Below, one piece after another: positions 28,012-37,015 of a stretch of DNA of 64,000 bases; position 1 is the stretch's first letter, and the number at the start of each line of letters is the position of its first letter. The stretch spans positions 36,774-100,773 of the forward strand of contig UQWS01000007.1 of NCBI GenBank assembly GCA_900544875.1, given 5' to 3'. The notes under the pieces are model-generated. The model did no database searches. It was not told the origin of the DNA and saw only the letters and a program-made list of their open reading frames with translations. A program made the position numbers and the translations under genes. The DNA is from an uncultured Collinsella sp. (lineage in GTDB: Bacteria > Actinomycetota > Coriobacteriia > Coriobacteriales > Coriobacteriaceae).

Positions 28012-28386
28012 CTACTCGGCGACGGGAGCCTCGGCAACAGCCTCGGCCTCTGCCTTGACAGCCTTCTTGGCGCGGGACGTAGCCTGGACCTTCACGATCT
28101 TCAGCTTGGTGAGCTGCTGACGGTGACCCTTCAGACGACGATAGCGCTTACGCTTGTGGAACTTGAAGACCAGCTGCTTCTCGCCCTTGAACTGCTCAAC
28201 GATCTGAGCGGTAACCTTGGCCTTGGCCAGCTTGTCGGGATCGGTGACGATCTTCTTACCATCGTTGAGGAAGATAACCGGCAGGGTGACCTTGTCGCCC
28301 TCATTGCCCTCGATCTTCTCGACGGTGATGACATCGTCGGTGGCGACCTTGTACTGCTTGCCGCCCGTGTTAACGATTGCGTACAT
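28012..28386 (-). CDS. rplU: Ribosomal protein L21
   Basis: 124 residues from ATG 28386 (MYAIVNTGGKQYKV); a longer frame from 28407 has no ribosome site. KFHKRKRYRRLKGHRQ is the L21 signature. The protein has an Ala/Glu/Lys-rich tail of about 20 residues past the usual end. First gene of rplU-rpmA-obgE. Confidence 0.97.
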   Translation of the reverse strand: MYAIVNTGGKQYKVATDDVITVEKIEGNEGDKVTLPVIFLNDGKKIVTDPDKLAKAKVTAQIVEQFKGEKQLVFKFHKRKRYRRLKGHRQQLTKLKIVKVQATSRAKKAVKAEAEAVAEAPVAE

Positions 28387-28428
28387 GTTTACTTGCCCTT
28401 CATGCATCAGTTAGTGCAACAGCCGAAT

Positions 28429-28457
28429 ATAGTAGCAGGCGAAAATACCCCCGTCAA
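28429..28457 (-). promoter_or_regulatory. Strong sigma-70-type promoter of rplU-rpmA
   Basis: On the minus strand TTGACG (28452-28457), 17-bp spacer, TACTAT (28429-28434). It overlaps the stop codon of the upstream DUF2344 gene. Predicted start near 28422. Confidence 0.75.
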
Positions 28458-29266
28458 CGAGTATGTGGAGCAAATCCACAAGTTCGCACAGGTATGGGGC
28501 TGACGAGTCGGCCCTCGTCGTCCTCGCATGCTTGATTCTGACGCTCGACATCGTAGGAGCAGATGGTCACGAGGTCTTGCATACCGGTGGAAACAATAGG
28601 TGCATCCACGCCCGGGGTCAAGCCCTGCAACAAAACATCAGCAGCAGAAAGCAAAATTTCCGGACGCATGGAACCCTCGTTGTCGGCATGGGTGTCGAGC
28701 ATAAGCACCAGATGATCCGGGCGCTCCCCCGCCGTGAGCCCATAGCCCACGAGCGTGTGATCCAAATCCAAGCGCTTGCTCTTTTTGCCACGCGCGTAGT
28801 CGATGCCATGGTCCGCGCGCAGCGTGTCGATCGCACGACGCACCTCGTCGGCGCTTACGGGCGTCTCGGGATCCAAGTACAGGTCGATGCGATACGACAG
28901 GCGCGTGAGCTGCGCCGTCAATGCCGGCGTGCGCACGTCGATGTACGCCGCCTCGATGGGCGCCAGATCGGCCGGAGACGCCGCAGACAGGCGCTCAAAC
29001 GCCTCGTCGAGCGCCACGAACTCGGTCATAAACAGGTCATACCACTCGCAGGTCGACGACGTACCAACCGGTAGCGCCGAAGAGAAGCCCACGCGCATGT
29101 GCGGAGAGAAGCCCTGCGTGACGGCATAGGGAAGTCCCGCACGGCGCACGATGCGCTCAATGGTATGGATCACTTCGAGATGGCCCAGGTACTTAAGGCG
29201 GTCGCGCTTGCCATAGCGAACACGAAGCCTAAAGAGCGAGGGGTTGTCGGTCAGGCGCTCACTCAT
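28454..29266 (-). CDS. DUF2344 / TIGR03936 radical SAM-associated protein
   Basis: 270 residues. The N-terminus (LRVRYGKRDRLKYLGHLE, then GFSPHMRVGFSSALPVG) is the hallmark of the TIGR03936 family, which is encoded next to, or fused with, TIGR03960 radical SAM proteins. It overlaps the upstream radical SAM gene by four bases (ATGA), implying coupled translation and probably a complex. Its function is not known; RNA modification has been suggested from its neighbourhood with rplU-rpmA-obg. No catalytic motif is evident to me. Confidence 0.88.
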   Translation of the reverse strand: MSERLTDNPSLFRLRVRYGKRDRLKYLGHLEVIHTIERIVRRAGLPYAVTQGFSPHMRVGFSSALPVGTSSTCEWYDLFMTEFVALDEAFERLSAASPADLAPIEAAYIDVRTPALTAQLTRLSYRIDLYLDPETPVSADEVRRAIDTLRADHGIDYARGKKSKRLDLDHTLVGYGLTAGERPDHLVLMLDTHADNEGSMRPEILLSAADVLLQGLTPGVDAPIVSTGMQDLVTICSYDVERQNQACEDDEGRLVSPIPVRTCGFAPHTR

Positions 29267-31140
29267 GCGCGATCACCCATCAATACATTCTTGGCGTGGA
29301 GCGTGGGGCAGATCCCGCAGCCGGTGCACGACGTGCGGGTGCAGTCGGGAGTCGTGACGCCCTCGAGCGAGCGACGGTACTCGCGCTCGAGGAAGCCGCG
29401 CGTGCAGCCGGGGCTCACGTGCTCCCACGGCAGGCGCCAGTTCAACTCGTAGGGCAGGTGCACGAGCTCATTGAGGTCGATGCCGTTTTTGGCAGCAGCT
29501 TCCTTCCAGTTATCGAGCGAGAAATGCTCTACCCAGGCGTCAAAGCGAGAGCCCGCGTGCCAAGCATCGATGATGACGGGCGTCATGTCGCGACCGGCGC
29601 GGGACAGCGCGGCCTCGATGAGCGAAGTCTCGGCATCGTGGTAATGCACACGGACGGCACGGTTGCGAACGCTCGTGACAAGCAGCTTCTGGCGACGCTT
29701 GACGTCGTCGTAGTCGAGCTGCGGGCACCACTGGAACGGCGTGGCAGCCTTGGGGATAAAGACCGAAACCGAGATCGACACCGAGATCGAGCCGCGACGA
29801 GCCTTGGGCACCACGGAACGACCGAGCTCCAGCACGTGATCGGCCAGATTGGCGATGGCCACGATGTCCTCGTCGCGCTCGCCGGGAAGGCCCATCATAA
29901 AGTAGAGCTTCATGCGGTTCCAGCCGGCCTCGAAGGCCGCCTTGGCCGCACGGTCCAGGTCCTCCTCGGTCACGTTCTTGTTAATGATGTCGCGCATGCG
30001 CTGGCTGCCGGCCTCGGGCGCGAACGTCAGTCCGCCCTTCTTTTCGCCGGCGACCGACTCGGCCATATCCACGCCAAACGAATCCAGGCGCTGCGACGGA
30101 ATAGATACGCGAATACCCGTATCCTCCAGGCGACGGTTGAGCCTGCCGAGCACGTCGCGAATGCAGGAGTGGTCAGTCGTGGAGAGCGAGGTCAGCGACA
30201 CCTCGTCATAGCCGGTCTTTTCCAGACCCTGAATCACCGACGAGACGATCTGGTCGGCCGAGCGCTCGCGCACCGGGCGATACGTCATGCCGGCCTGACA
30301 AAAACGACAGCCGCGGGCGCAGCCGCGCAGGATCTCGATAGACAGGCGGTCGTGAACCAGCTGCGCATAGGGTACGCACGACTGCGACAGCGGATTCGTG
30401 GCGCCGAAATCCTCGACGACGCGCTTGTAGACCACGGTCGGCGCATCCTTGCCTTCACGCGGCACGGTGTAGCCATGCGGCGAGCAGGGCTCGTCGTGAC
30501 GAACCTCATAGAGCGACGGCACGTAGTTGCCGGCAATGGATGCAAGCTGCTCAACAATCTGCACGCGCGGGACCCCTTCGTCACGCAGGCGGCGATGCAG
30601 CTGGCAGGTCTCGAGCAGCGATTCCTCGCCCTCGCCGATGAGGATGGCATCGAAGAAGGCCGCGTACGGCTCGGGGTTGTACACCGAAGGACCACCGGCG
30701 ATGATAATGGGATCGTCCTCAGTGCGGTCGGCCGCTAACAGCGGAATGCCAGCGAGGTCGAGAGCCTCGAGGAAGTTCGTCACCGCCATCTCGTGCGGCA
30801 CATGTAGGCCGACAATATCAAACGAAGCGACCGGCGCTGCACCTTCGAGCGACAGCAGCGGAATACCCGCCTCGCGCATGGCGTCACCCATATCGGGCCA
30901 CGGCACATAGCCGCGTTCGCAGGAGATGCCCTCGGCCTGGTTAAGAATGTTGTAGAGGATGGCGATACCCTGGTTGGGCAGACCGACCTCGTATACGTCC
31001 GGATAGATCAGGCAACAACGGTAATCGGCATCGGCCTTGGAAAGCGTGCCCCACTCGTGATCGATATAGCGGCTCGGTTTCTCGACCTTGGCGAGCAGCG
31101 GCTCAATTAAATGAAAACAGTCTTGGTATGCAACGCGCAA
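29263..31140 (-). CDS. B12-binding-domain radical SAM protein (TIGR03960 type)
   Basis: 625 residues. N-terminal cobalamin-binding-like domain (about 35-200), then the radical SAM core with CxxxCxxC at Cys274, Cys278 and Cys281 (RGCARGCRFCQ). The C-terminus ends with a second cysteine cluster CTRTSCTGCGICP that could hold another Fe-S cluster or zinc. The start is TTG at 31140 with AGGGG seven bases upstream. Substrate unknown. Pairs with the DUF2344 gene downstream and lies upstream of rplU-rpmA-obgE, a conserved context. Confidence 0.88.
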   Translation of the reverse strand: MRVAYQDCFHLIEPLLAKVEKPSRYIDHEWGTLSKADADYRCCLIYPDVYEVGLPNQGIAILYNILNQAEGISCERGYVPWPDMGDAMREAGIPLLSLEGAAPVASFDIVGLHVPHEMAVTNFLEALDLAGIPLLAADRTEDDPIIIAGGPSVYNPEPYAAFFDAILIGEGEESLLETCQLHRRLRDEGVPRVQIVEQLASIAGNYVPSLYEVRHDEPCSPHGYTVPREGKDAPTVVYKRVVEDFGATNPLSQSCVPYAQLVHDRLSIEILRGCARGCRFCQAGMTYRPVRERSADQIVSSVIQGLEKTGYDEVSLTSLSTTDHSCIRDVLGRLNRRLEDTGIRVSIPSQRLDSFGVDMAESVAGEKKGGLTFAPEAGSQRMRDIINKNVTEEDLDRAAKAAFEAGWNRMKLYFMMGLPGERDEDIVAIANLADHVLELGRSVVPKARRGSISVSISVSVFIPKAATPFQWCPQLDYDDVKRRQKLLVTSVRNRAVRVHYHDAETSLIEAALSRAGRDMTPVIIDAWHAGSRFDAWVEHFSLDNWKEAAAKNGIDLNELVHLPYELNWRLPWEHVSPGCTRGFLEREYRRSLEGVTTPDCTRTSCTGCGICPTLHAKNVLMGDRA

Positions 31141-31150
31141 CGGAAAACCC

Positions 31151-32080
31151 CTAAGCAGCGAGATCGGATGCGTCCTGATAGGACGCCATAGGACGGGTAG
31201 CGCCCGCGACCGTGGTCACCAGATCGCGAACGCGGGAGAACGTGGCAGTGACTACCTCGTTGGCACGGCTGTAGTCGACATCGCGCTCGTAGAGCGAAAC
31301 GAGCGCACGGCCCATGCCGTAGGTGCCCGCGGCAGCAGTGAGCGCCTTGACGGCAAACCCAATATGCGGCGTCTGCTTGACGAGCGCACGGGTGACCGCG
31401 CGGATCACAAGACCGCCGGCAAGCACGCCCGCGACCTCGTAGCCGCGCTCAGGCTTAATGCCGCGTCCAAAGACGGCAGCGAGCTCAAAGAGCATGCCCA
31501 CCTGCGCCAGCGCCATAACGGGATAGTCGGCGCCCGGCAAAAACACCAGCGCACCGGTCGCCATATTGGTGAGCGCGCACGAGGTGATGATACGATTGGC
31601 CGCCGCGATGCGCATGAAGGCAAAGTTCGCCGCAAAAGCCGTTTCCTTTTCGGTGCGATCGAGAATCCAGCGGGCAAGCGTCTCGAGCAGATACGTCTTA
31701 TCGGTTGCCGCTACCACGCCGAGCATGGGCGTGGACTCCTCGATAAACGGCACCTCCACAGCAGACTCGGCAAGCACGCACACGGGCGCGCCGGCGATCA
31801 CGAGCTCCTGCACGGCACTCTCCAAGCGGTCGGAACCGCACGAGAGCACCAGTACCACATCGGTATCGGTCTTTGGAGCAATTCGCTCCTCCCCCAGACG
31901 CTCGACGCGCACAATGCCCGAGGTCGTCTGCGGCACAAAGGCGTCACGCACCGTCTCGGCCAGAAAGCGCGAGGCGGACGAATCCAGATAGACCGAGACG
32001 CGCACCGGCGTATCGGAATCCTTCTTAACGGACGCGCCCATCTTAAAAGCGCGGGTCAGCTTATCTACCGGAATTTTCAT
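31151..32080 (-). CDS. Unknown 309-residue protein, DUF697-like C-terminal half
   Basis: I do not firmly recognise this protein. Residues 27-130 look like a soluble alpha/beta domain (VRVSVYLDSSASRFLAE, VVLVLSCGSD, APVCVLAES). Residues 160-270 are Ala/Gly-rich and moderately hydrophobic, with QVGMLFELAAVFGRG and a glycine-rich AGVLAGGLVIRAV, resembling the DUF697 (YcjF-type) pattern. No nucleotide-binding motif is intact. ATG 32080 follows GGAGGGG. It sits between rodA and the radical SAM gene in one continuous minus-strand series. Confidence 0.7.
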   Translation of the reverse strand: MKIPVDKLTRAFKMGASVKKDSDTPVRVSVYLDSSASRFLAETVRDAFVPQTTSGIVRVERLGEERIAPKTDTDVVLVLSCGSDRLESAVQELVIAGAPVCVLAESAVEVPFIEESTPMLGVVAATDKTYLLETLARWILDRTEKETAFAANFAFMRIAAANRIITSCALTNMATGALVFLPGADYPVMALAQVGMLFELAAVFGRGIKPERGYEVAGVLAGGLVIRAVTRALVKQTPHIGFAVKALTAAAGTYGMGRALVSLYERDVDYSRANEVVTATFSRVRDLVTTVAGATRPMASYQDASDLAA

Positions 32081-32098
32081 AGCAAACCCCTCCAGCGG

Positions 32099-33325
32099 TT
32101 ACGCGGCGCCCGAACGATGCCGCCATATGGATTGTACGATACCCACCGTCAGCAGCTGAATCATCATCGAAGACGAACCGAAGCTAATAAACGGTAGCGG
32201 AATACCGGTAATCGGCATCATGCCGATGCACATGCCGATGTTTTCGAAGGTCTGAAACGCCCACATGCCAACGATGCCCACACACGATAGGCGCAAGAAC
32301 AGCGACTCGCACTTAAAGGCGACGCGAATCGTCGAAAAGATCAGCAGCACGTAGAGGCACAGGAGCAAAAAGGAACCGCAAAAGCCAAAGGTCTCGGACA
32401 GGAAGGCGAAGACGAAGTCGGTGTGGAACTCAGGCAGAAAGCCGCCGGCCGACTGCGTCGCATGGCCCAAACCCTTACCAAAGAAGCCACCCGAACCAAC
32501 GGCGATAAGCGACTGCTGCAGGTTGTAGGCATCGTCCGAATCGGCATTATCGGGATCGATAAAGACCGTCAGGCGGTTCATCTGATACTGCTTGATGAGC
32601 ACATCGTGGCCGAGCAACGAATCAAAAACCGAATCGAGCGCCAGGACGAGGGCCACCAGGCCCACGAGCAGGGCCAGGGTCGACAGCACCCATTCGCGGC
32701 GTGCACCGCTCATACAAATGACGATGGCGCCCGAAACCAGCACGACCAGGCCCGAGCCCAGGTCGCCCATGGCGACAACGGCCAAAAACGGAATGGACAG
32801 CATGCCGCAGAGCTTGACGTAGTCGCGAACGGTATCGATGCGACCGTTATACTGCGAGCCAAGCGTGGCAATAAAAAAGATGGTGATGAGCTTGGCAAGC
32901 TCAACCGGCTGGAATGTCAAGCCGATACCGGGAATCTTGATCCAGCCCGTCATGCCCAGACCGCCCGTATAGGACAGACCCGGAATCTTGGGCGAGAAGA
33001 TAACGATCAGGTCGATGACGAGCAACGCCGTCGAGAAATTGGAAATACCGCGCAGGTCGGTACGCCAGACCAGCACCGCCAGCACCGCCCCGATGCCAAT
33101 TCCCAGCAGATGACGTGAGAACGAGGCATCGGCCTTAAACTGCGAAGCCGACCAGATGATGATGGCGCCGTAGGCAACGAGCGCCACAGTAGCCACGAGC
33201 ACGCCGATATGCACCTTTTGGCGAAACGTGCCGCGCGAGGCCGAAAGTTGCTTGTTGACGCGGTCCAGGCTGCTGCGAGAGCCGGTCTTGGTTGAACGGA
33301 ACAGATCCGCCGGAGAAAAATCCAT
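32099..33325 (-). CDS. rodA: SEDS-family peptidoglycan glycosyltransferase RodA
   Basis: Polymerises lipid II during side-wall growth in the elongasome. 408 residues with about ten transmembrane segments after a 40-residue cytoplasmic N-terminus. Family signatures include FQPVELAKL, GDLGSGLVVL, and near the end GIPLPFISFGSSSM. Directly downstream of mrdA, its transpeptidase partner, so RodA rather than FtsW is the better name. Confidence 0.93.
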   Translation of the reverse strand: MDFSPADLFRSTKTGSRSSLDRVNKQLSASRGTFRQKVHIGVLVATVALVAYGAIIIWSASQFKADASFSRHLLGIGIGAVLAVLVWRTDLRGISNFSTALLVIDLIVIFSPKIPGLSYTGGLGMTGWIKIPGIGLTFQPVELAKLITIFFIATLGSQYNGRIDTVRDYVKLCGMLSIPFLAVVAMGDLGSGLVVLVSGAIVICMSGARREWVLSTLALLVGLVALVLALDSVFDSLLGHDVLIKQYQMNRLTVFIDPDNADSDDAYNLQQSLIAVGSGGFFGKGLGHATQSAGGFLPEFHTDFVFAFLSETFGFCGSFLLLCLYVLLIFSTIRVAFKCESLFLRLSCVGIVGMWAFQTFENIGMCIGMMPITGIPLPFISFGSSSMMIQLLTVGIVQSIWRHRSGAA

Positions 33326-33334
33326 CGCAACCTC

Positions 33335-35404
33335 CTATCGAACCGAAGAATCGCCCGAGGCCGAAGAGGTATCGGGCTCGTCATAAATCACGCCGAGCAC
33401 GTCGCGCACGACATGCATCGCGGTATCTGAGCCACCGCCGCCCTGCTCCAGGACAGTAGCGATGACATACTTGGGATCATCGGCCGGTGCATAGGCGCAG
33501 AACCACGCGTATTCGTCCTCGCCGCTTTTCTCGCCCGTGCCCGACTTGCCGTATACCTGCGGCGTCAGGGTGCCAAAGTGAGCCGCCAGGGACGTCGATG
33601 CCGTGTAAATCACGTCGTGCATGCCGTTGCGAACAAGAGTCAAATCCGAATCGCTGTTGATCTTGGCCTCCAGGCGCTTCTTCTTGCCCTTGCCGTTGTA
33701 CTTATAGGCATCGCCGTCGCCATCGCGCGACACGGCAGACAAAAACACGTGAGGCACGTACTGTTTGCCGCCGTTGGCAAGGCCCATGTAGGCGCACGCC
33801 ATCTGCAGGGGCGTCACCAGGATGTCGCCCTGGCCGATGGCAATGTTGGTCATATCGCCGGCATTCCACTTGCGGTCCTCGGCAGAGGCGTCGGTGAAGT
33901 ACGACTCCTTCCACTCGGCATCGGGAATACGGCCCGCGCCCTCACTCGGCAGATCGATACCGCAGGTCTTGCCTAGGCCCCAGCGACGAAAGACCTCCTG
34001 CAGGCCCTCGGAATGTTGCTCGTCATAAAAGAACGCCTTGCCCATGTCGTAGAAGACGGGGTCGCACGAGTTGGCGATACCCGACTGCAGCGTCATGGTG
34101 CCGTGGCCAGACGTCAGCCAGCAGCGCTTGCCCCAAGCCTTGCCCAAGCCCGTCCAATAGCCCGTGCAGTTGGTTGTCTGCGTTGAAGTGTAGGTTCCAA
34201 ACTCAAGACCAGCCAGTGCCGAGAGCGGCTTGATGGTCGAGGCCGACATGTACTGTCCGCTAATGGCGCGGTTGAGCAGCGGGTGCGAACCCTTGTCGTC
34301 ATTGAGCTCGGTCCACACGTCATTTGAGACGCCGCCGATAAAGACGGACGGATCGAACTTGGGCTCGCTCGCCATACCCAGGATCTCGCCATTGTTGGGA
34401 TCGAGACACACCACAGCGCCGTTGCCGGCATTGCTGTAGCCAGTGGTCTTGGCAAGCTCGATGGCGCTCGCCAGCGCCGTCTCACAGGCCTGTTGGATCT
34501 TAAGGTCGAGCGTGAGCTTAATGTCGGAGCCGGCCTTGGCGGGCACGGCGCCGGCCTGACCGGTCACATTGCCCGAGGCATCGACCTTGACGGTCTGCTC
34601 GCCACGAATACCCTGCAGCAGGTTTTCGTAGTAGCTCTCAACACCCGCCTGGCCCACGATATCGCCCGACTGGTACGTAATCCGGCCAGCAGAAGCATCA
34701 TCATCGCCAGAGGTTTTCTTATTCTGGGCCTCGAGCTGCTCGGAGGTAATGGTGCCGGTATAGCCCAAAATGTGACAGGCCGTCTCGCCGTACGGGTACT
34801 GACGCTCGGTACGCTCGGCAATCTTGACGCCCGGAAACTCGCCGGCGTGCTCCTGAATATAGGCAACCGTAGAGCGACGGACGTCCGTCGCGATGGTATG
34901 CAGGCTCTGGGCGCCCTCGGAATTGTCCTGAATATTGCGCAGAACCGCCACGTAGGGCATACCGAGCACGTTGGCAAGATGGCGAACCAGAACCTCATCC
35001 TCGGCAAGGTCGCGGTAGGCCACGACAGCAAGTGAGGGACGGTTCTGGACAAGCGCCACGCCATTGCGGTCGAGGATGCGGCCGCGCACAGCGGGTGTGG
35101 TAACGGTGCGCGTCTGATTGCTATTAGCCTGCTTTTCGTAATAGTCCGACGAGACCATCTGCATACCCCACAGCTTGACGGCAAGCGCCGCGAACATCGC
35201 GCCCACACCCGTGGTGAGGATGGAGAAGCGGCCCTTAAAGGCGGTCGCCGCGGTATTGCCCTCGCCCTCGGTGGCGCGCGGGGCCGTTCCATGCTGCGTA
35301 TCGTAGGTAAAACGGGAATCGCCGCGACGCATGATGACCAGCGCGACCACGATGGCCACAACCAGCACGATACCGGCGATAATAACCGTCATCTGGGAAG
35401 ACAT
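33335..35404 (-). CDS. mrdA: Penicillin-binding protein 2 (class B transpeptidase)
   Basis: Cross-links peptidoglycan with RodA. 689 residues: an N-terminal membrane helix (6-26), a second hydrophobic stretch near 62-80, the PBP dimer domain (RGRILDRNGVALV at 108-120), and the transpeptidase domain with nucleophile Ser389 in STIK, SCD as second motif and KSGTGEKS as third. Unusually, the protein has two hydrophobic N-terminal segments separated by a 35-residue polar stretch. Confidence 0.93.
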   Translation of the reverse strand: MSSQMTVIIAGIVLVVAIVVALVIMRRGDSRFTYDTQHGTAPRATEGEGNTAATAFKGRFSILTTGVGAMFAALAVKLWGMQMVSSDYYEKQANSNQTRTVTTPAVRGRILDRNGVALVQNRPSLAVVAYRDLAEDEVLVRHLANVLGMPYVAVLRNIQDNSEGAQSLHTIATDVRRSTVAYIQEHAGEFPGVKIAERTERQYPYGETACHILGYTGTITSEQLEAQNKKTSGDDDASAGRITYQSGDIVGQAGVESYYENLLQGIRGEQTVKVDASGNVTGQAGAVPAKAGSDIKLTLDLKIQQACETALASAIELAKTTGYSNAGNGAVVCLDPNNGEILGMASEPKFDPSVFIGGVSNDVWTELNDDKGSHPLLNRAISGQYMSASTIKPLSALAGLEFGTYTSTQTTNCTGYWTGLGKAWGKRCWLTSGHGTMTLQSGIANSCDPVFYDMGKAFFYDEQHSEGLQEVFRRWGLGKTCGIDLPSEGAGRIPDAEWKESYFTDASAEDRKWNAGDMTNIAIGQGDILVTPLQMACAYMGLANGGKQYVPHVFLSAVSRDGDGDAYKYNGKGKKKRLEAKINSDSDLTLVRNGMHDVIYTASTSLAAHFGTLTPQVYGKSGTGEKSGEDEYAWFCAYAPADDPKYVIATVLEQGGGGSDTAMHVVRDVLGVIYDEPDTSSASGDSSVR

Positions 35405-35417
35405 CTACAGGCCTCCC

Positions 35418-35990
35418 CTATTTGAGCTTACGGGTCTTGGGCTTAAAGCGCATGCCCGTCTGGCGTCCGCCACGTGCCGAGAATCCATAACCGGACTGCG
35501 GCACGACGCCGGACATCAAAAACGGAATGGCAACCAGACCCGTCAGGATCGAAGACGGCAGCGCATGGCCGAAGATCGCCACGACAAAGCTCGTCTCCAA
35601 ACCCATAAACAGCAAGATGATGCTGTAGATCACATTAATAACGAGCGCGAAGGCACCCACAGTGATGCCGCGCGCACTCGGGGTACCGCCCGTCTGACCG
35701 GCGGCGCTATGCACCAGGGCAAAAGAACCCACGGTCAGCAGGAGCGACATAACGCCCACCGGCACGGCAGCGGAAAGGTCATAGAACAAGCCGCTGCAAA
35801 AACCGCATACGACGGCACGGGTCGGGTCGCCCGAGAACACGCTTAGGCACACCAGGATAATCATAAAGTTGACGCGACCGCCCGCAATGGAGATCTGCGG
35901 TGCCAGGCCTGCCTGCAGCAGCACGCACACGATGGCGGCGATTACAAACGTGCGGGAGCTCATCCCCTGCTCGTGTAGATCCATGGACAT
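35418..35990 (-). CDS. mreD: Rod shape-determining protein MreD
   Basis: 190-residue membrane protein of the elongasome with five predicted helices and a basic C-terminus. Identified mostly from hydrophobicity, GFCSGLFYDLSAAVPVG (the conserved region), and position between mreC and mrdA. Starts at ATG 35990 or the ATG two codons later. Confidence 0.88.
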   Translation of the reverse strand: MSMDLHEQGMSSRTFVIAAIVCVLLQAGLAPQISIAGGRVNFMIILVCLSVFSGDPTRAVVCGFCSGLFYDLSAAVPVGVMSLLLTVGSFALVHSAAGQTGGTPSARGITVGAFALVINVIYSIILLFMGLETSFVVAIFGHALPSSILTGLVAIPFLMSGVVPQSGYGFSARGGRQTGMRFKPKTRKLK

Positions 35991-35995
35991 GCCCC

Positions 35996-36994
35996 CTATT
36001 CGCTCGAGCCGGAATCGGTCGTCTCGGACGTGTCGGAACCGTCATCCGGGCTCTCGTCCTTCGTCTTGGTCGCAGCATCGCGCGACGTTCCCTGCGGCGT
36101 GCTGTTGGCCGTGTTCACATCCTCATCCGAGGCCGACTGTTCGTCGGTCAGCGAGGTAATGACCAGCACTTCCTCGTTATTCTCGGCCGTCGTCTGGGCG
36201 CGCACCACAATGGTGTAGTACACGTCGTTAGCCGATTTCTCAACCGACGAGACGGTGCCGAGCGGTAGACCCTTGGGGAACACACCGCCAATACCCGAGG
36301 TCACGATGATGTCGCCAACCTTAACGTCGGAATCGACGCTCACATACTCAAGACGCAGCGTACCGTCAGCCTGACCCTGCAGCATGCCCTGGGCGCGCGT
36401 GTCCTGCACCATGGCGGACACGCCCGAGCTCTCATCGCCAATCAGACGCACGGTGGACGTCTTGGCCGAGACCTCGATAATCTGGCCTATGACACCGGCA
36501 GAACTCGTCACAGGCATGTTGATGGTAAGCCCGTCGGCAGAACCCTTGTCGATGGTGACGGTCGAGGTCCAGGCATCGCCCGAAGCGCCGACGATACGAG
36601 CTGCGGTTGATTTGAGGTTGTAGGTCGACTGGAGGCCGACCAGCCCCTCCAGACGCTCGGCGGTCTTTTGAGCCTCGGAGAGCTCGGCAACCTTAGAGGT
36701 CAGTTCCTCGTTTTGCTTCTTAAGCTCGTCAAGCGTGTCCTGCGACGCCGTAAGGTTAGAGAACACATTGCCGATCGCATTGAAGGGAGCCGCCACAGCC
36801 GAGCCCACAAAGCGCACCGGCGAGGTAATCGTCGTCACGCCCGAGCGCACGGCATGAATCGGCCCGGCCTCGCCCTCACGGATATAAAACGTGAGCAGCA
36901 ACACCGAAATCAGGCTGAAAACAATCAACGGGCGCATACCCGTTGATTGTCGCTTGGTATTCAGATTTGTAGAGAAACCCGAAGATCGTGCCAA
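35996..36994 (-). CDS. mreC: Rod shape-determining protein MreC
   Basis: Extracytoplasmic scaffold linking MreB with PBP2. 332 residues: short cytoplasmic tail, one membrane helix (about 22-38), a coiled coil (about 80-115), two beta-barrel domains, then a Ser/Asp/Thr-rich disordered tail of about 45 residues. TTG start at 36994 with AGGTGG seven bases upstream. Confidence 0.93.
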   Translation of the reverse strand: MARSSGFSTNLNTKRQSTGMRPLIVFSLISVLLLTFYIREGEAGPIHAVRSGVTTITSPVRFVGSAVAAPFNAIGNVFSNLTASQDTLDELKKQNEELTSKVAELSEAQKTAERLEGLVGLQSTYNLKSTAARIVGASGDAWTSTVTIDKGSADGLTINMPVTSSAGVIGQIIEVSAKTSTVRLIGDESSGVSAMVQDTRAQGMLQGQADGTLRLEYVSVDSDVKVGDIIVTSGIGGVFPKGLPLGTVSSVEKSANDVYYTIVVRAQTTAENNEEVLVITSLTDEQSASDEDVNTANSTPQGTSRDAATKTKDESPDDGSDTSETTDSGSSE

Positions 36995-37015
36995 ATGGAA
37001 TCCACCTTTTGGAAA

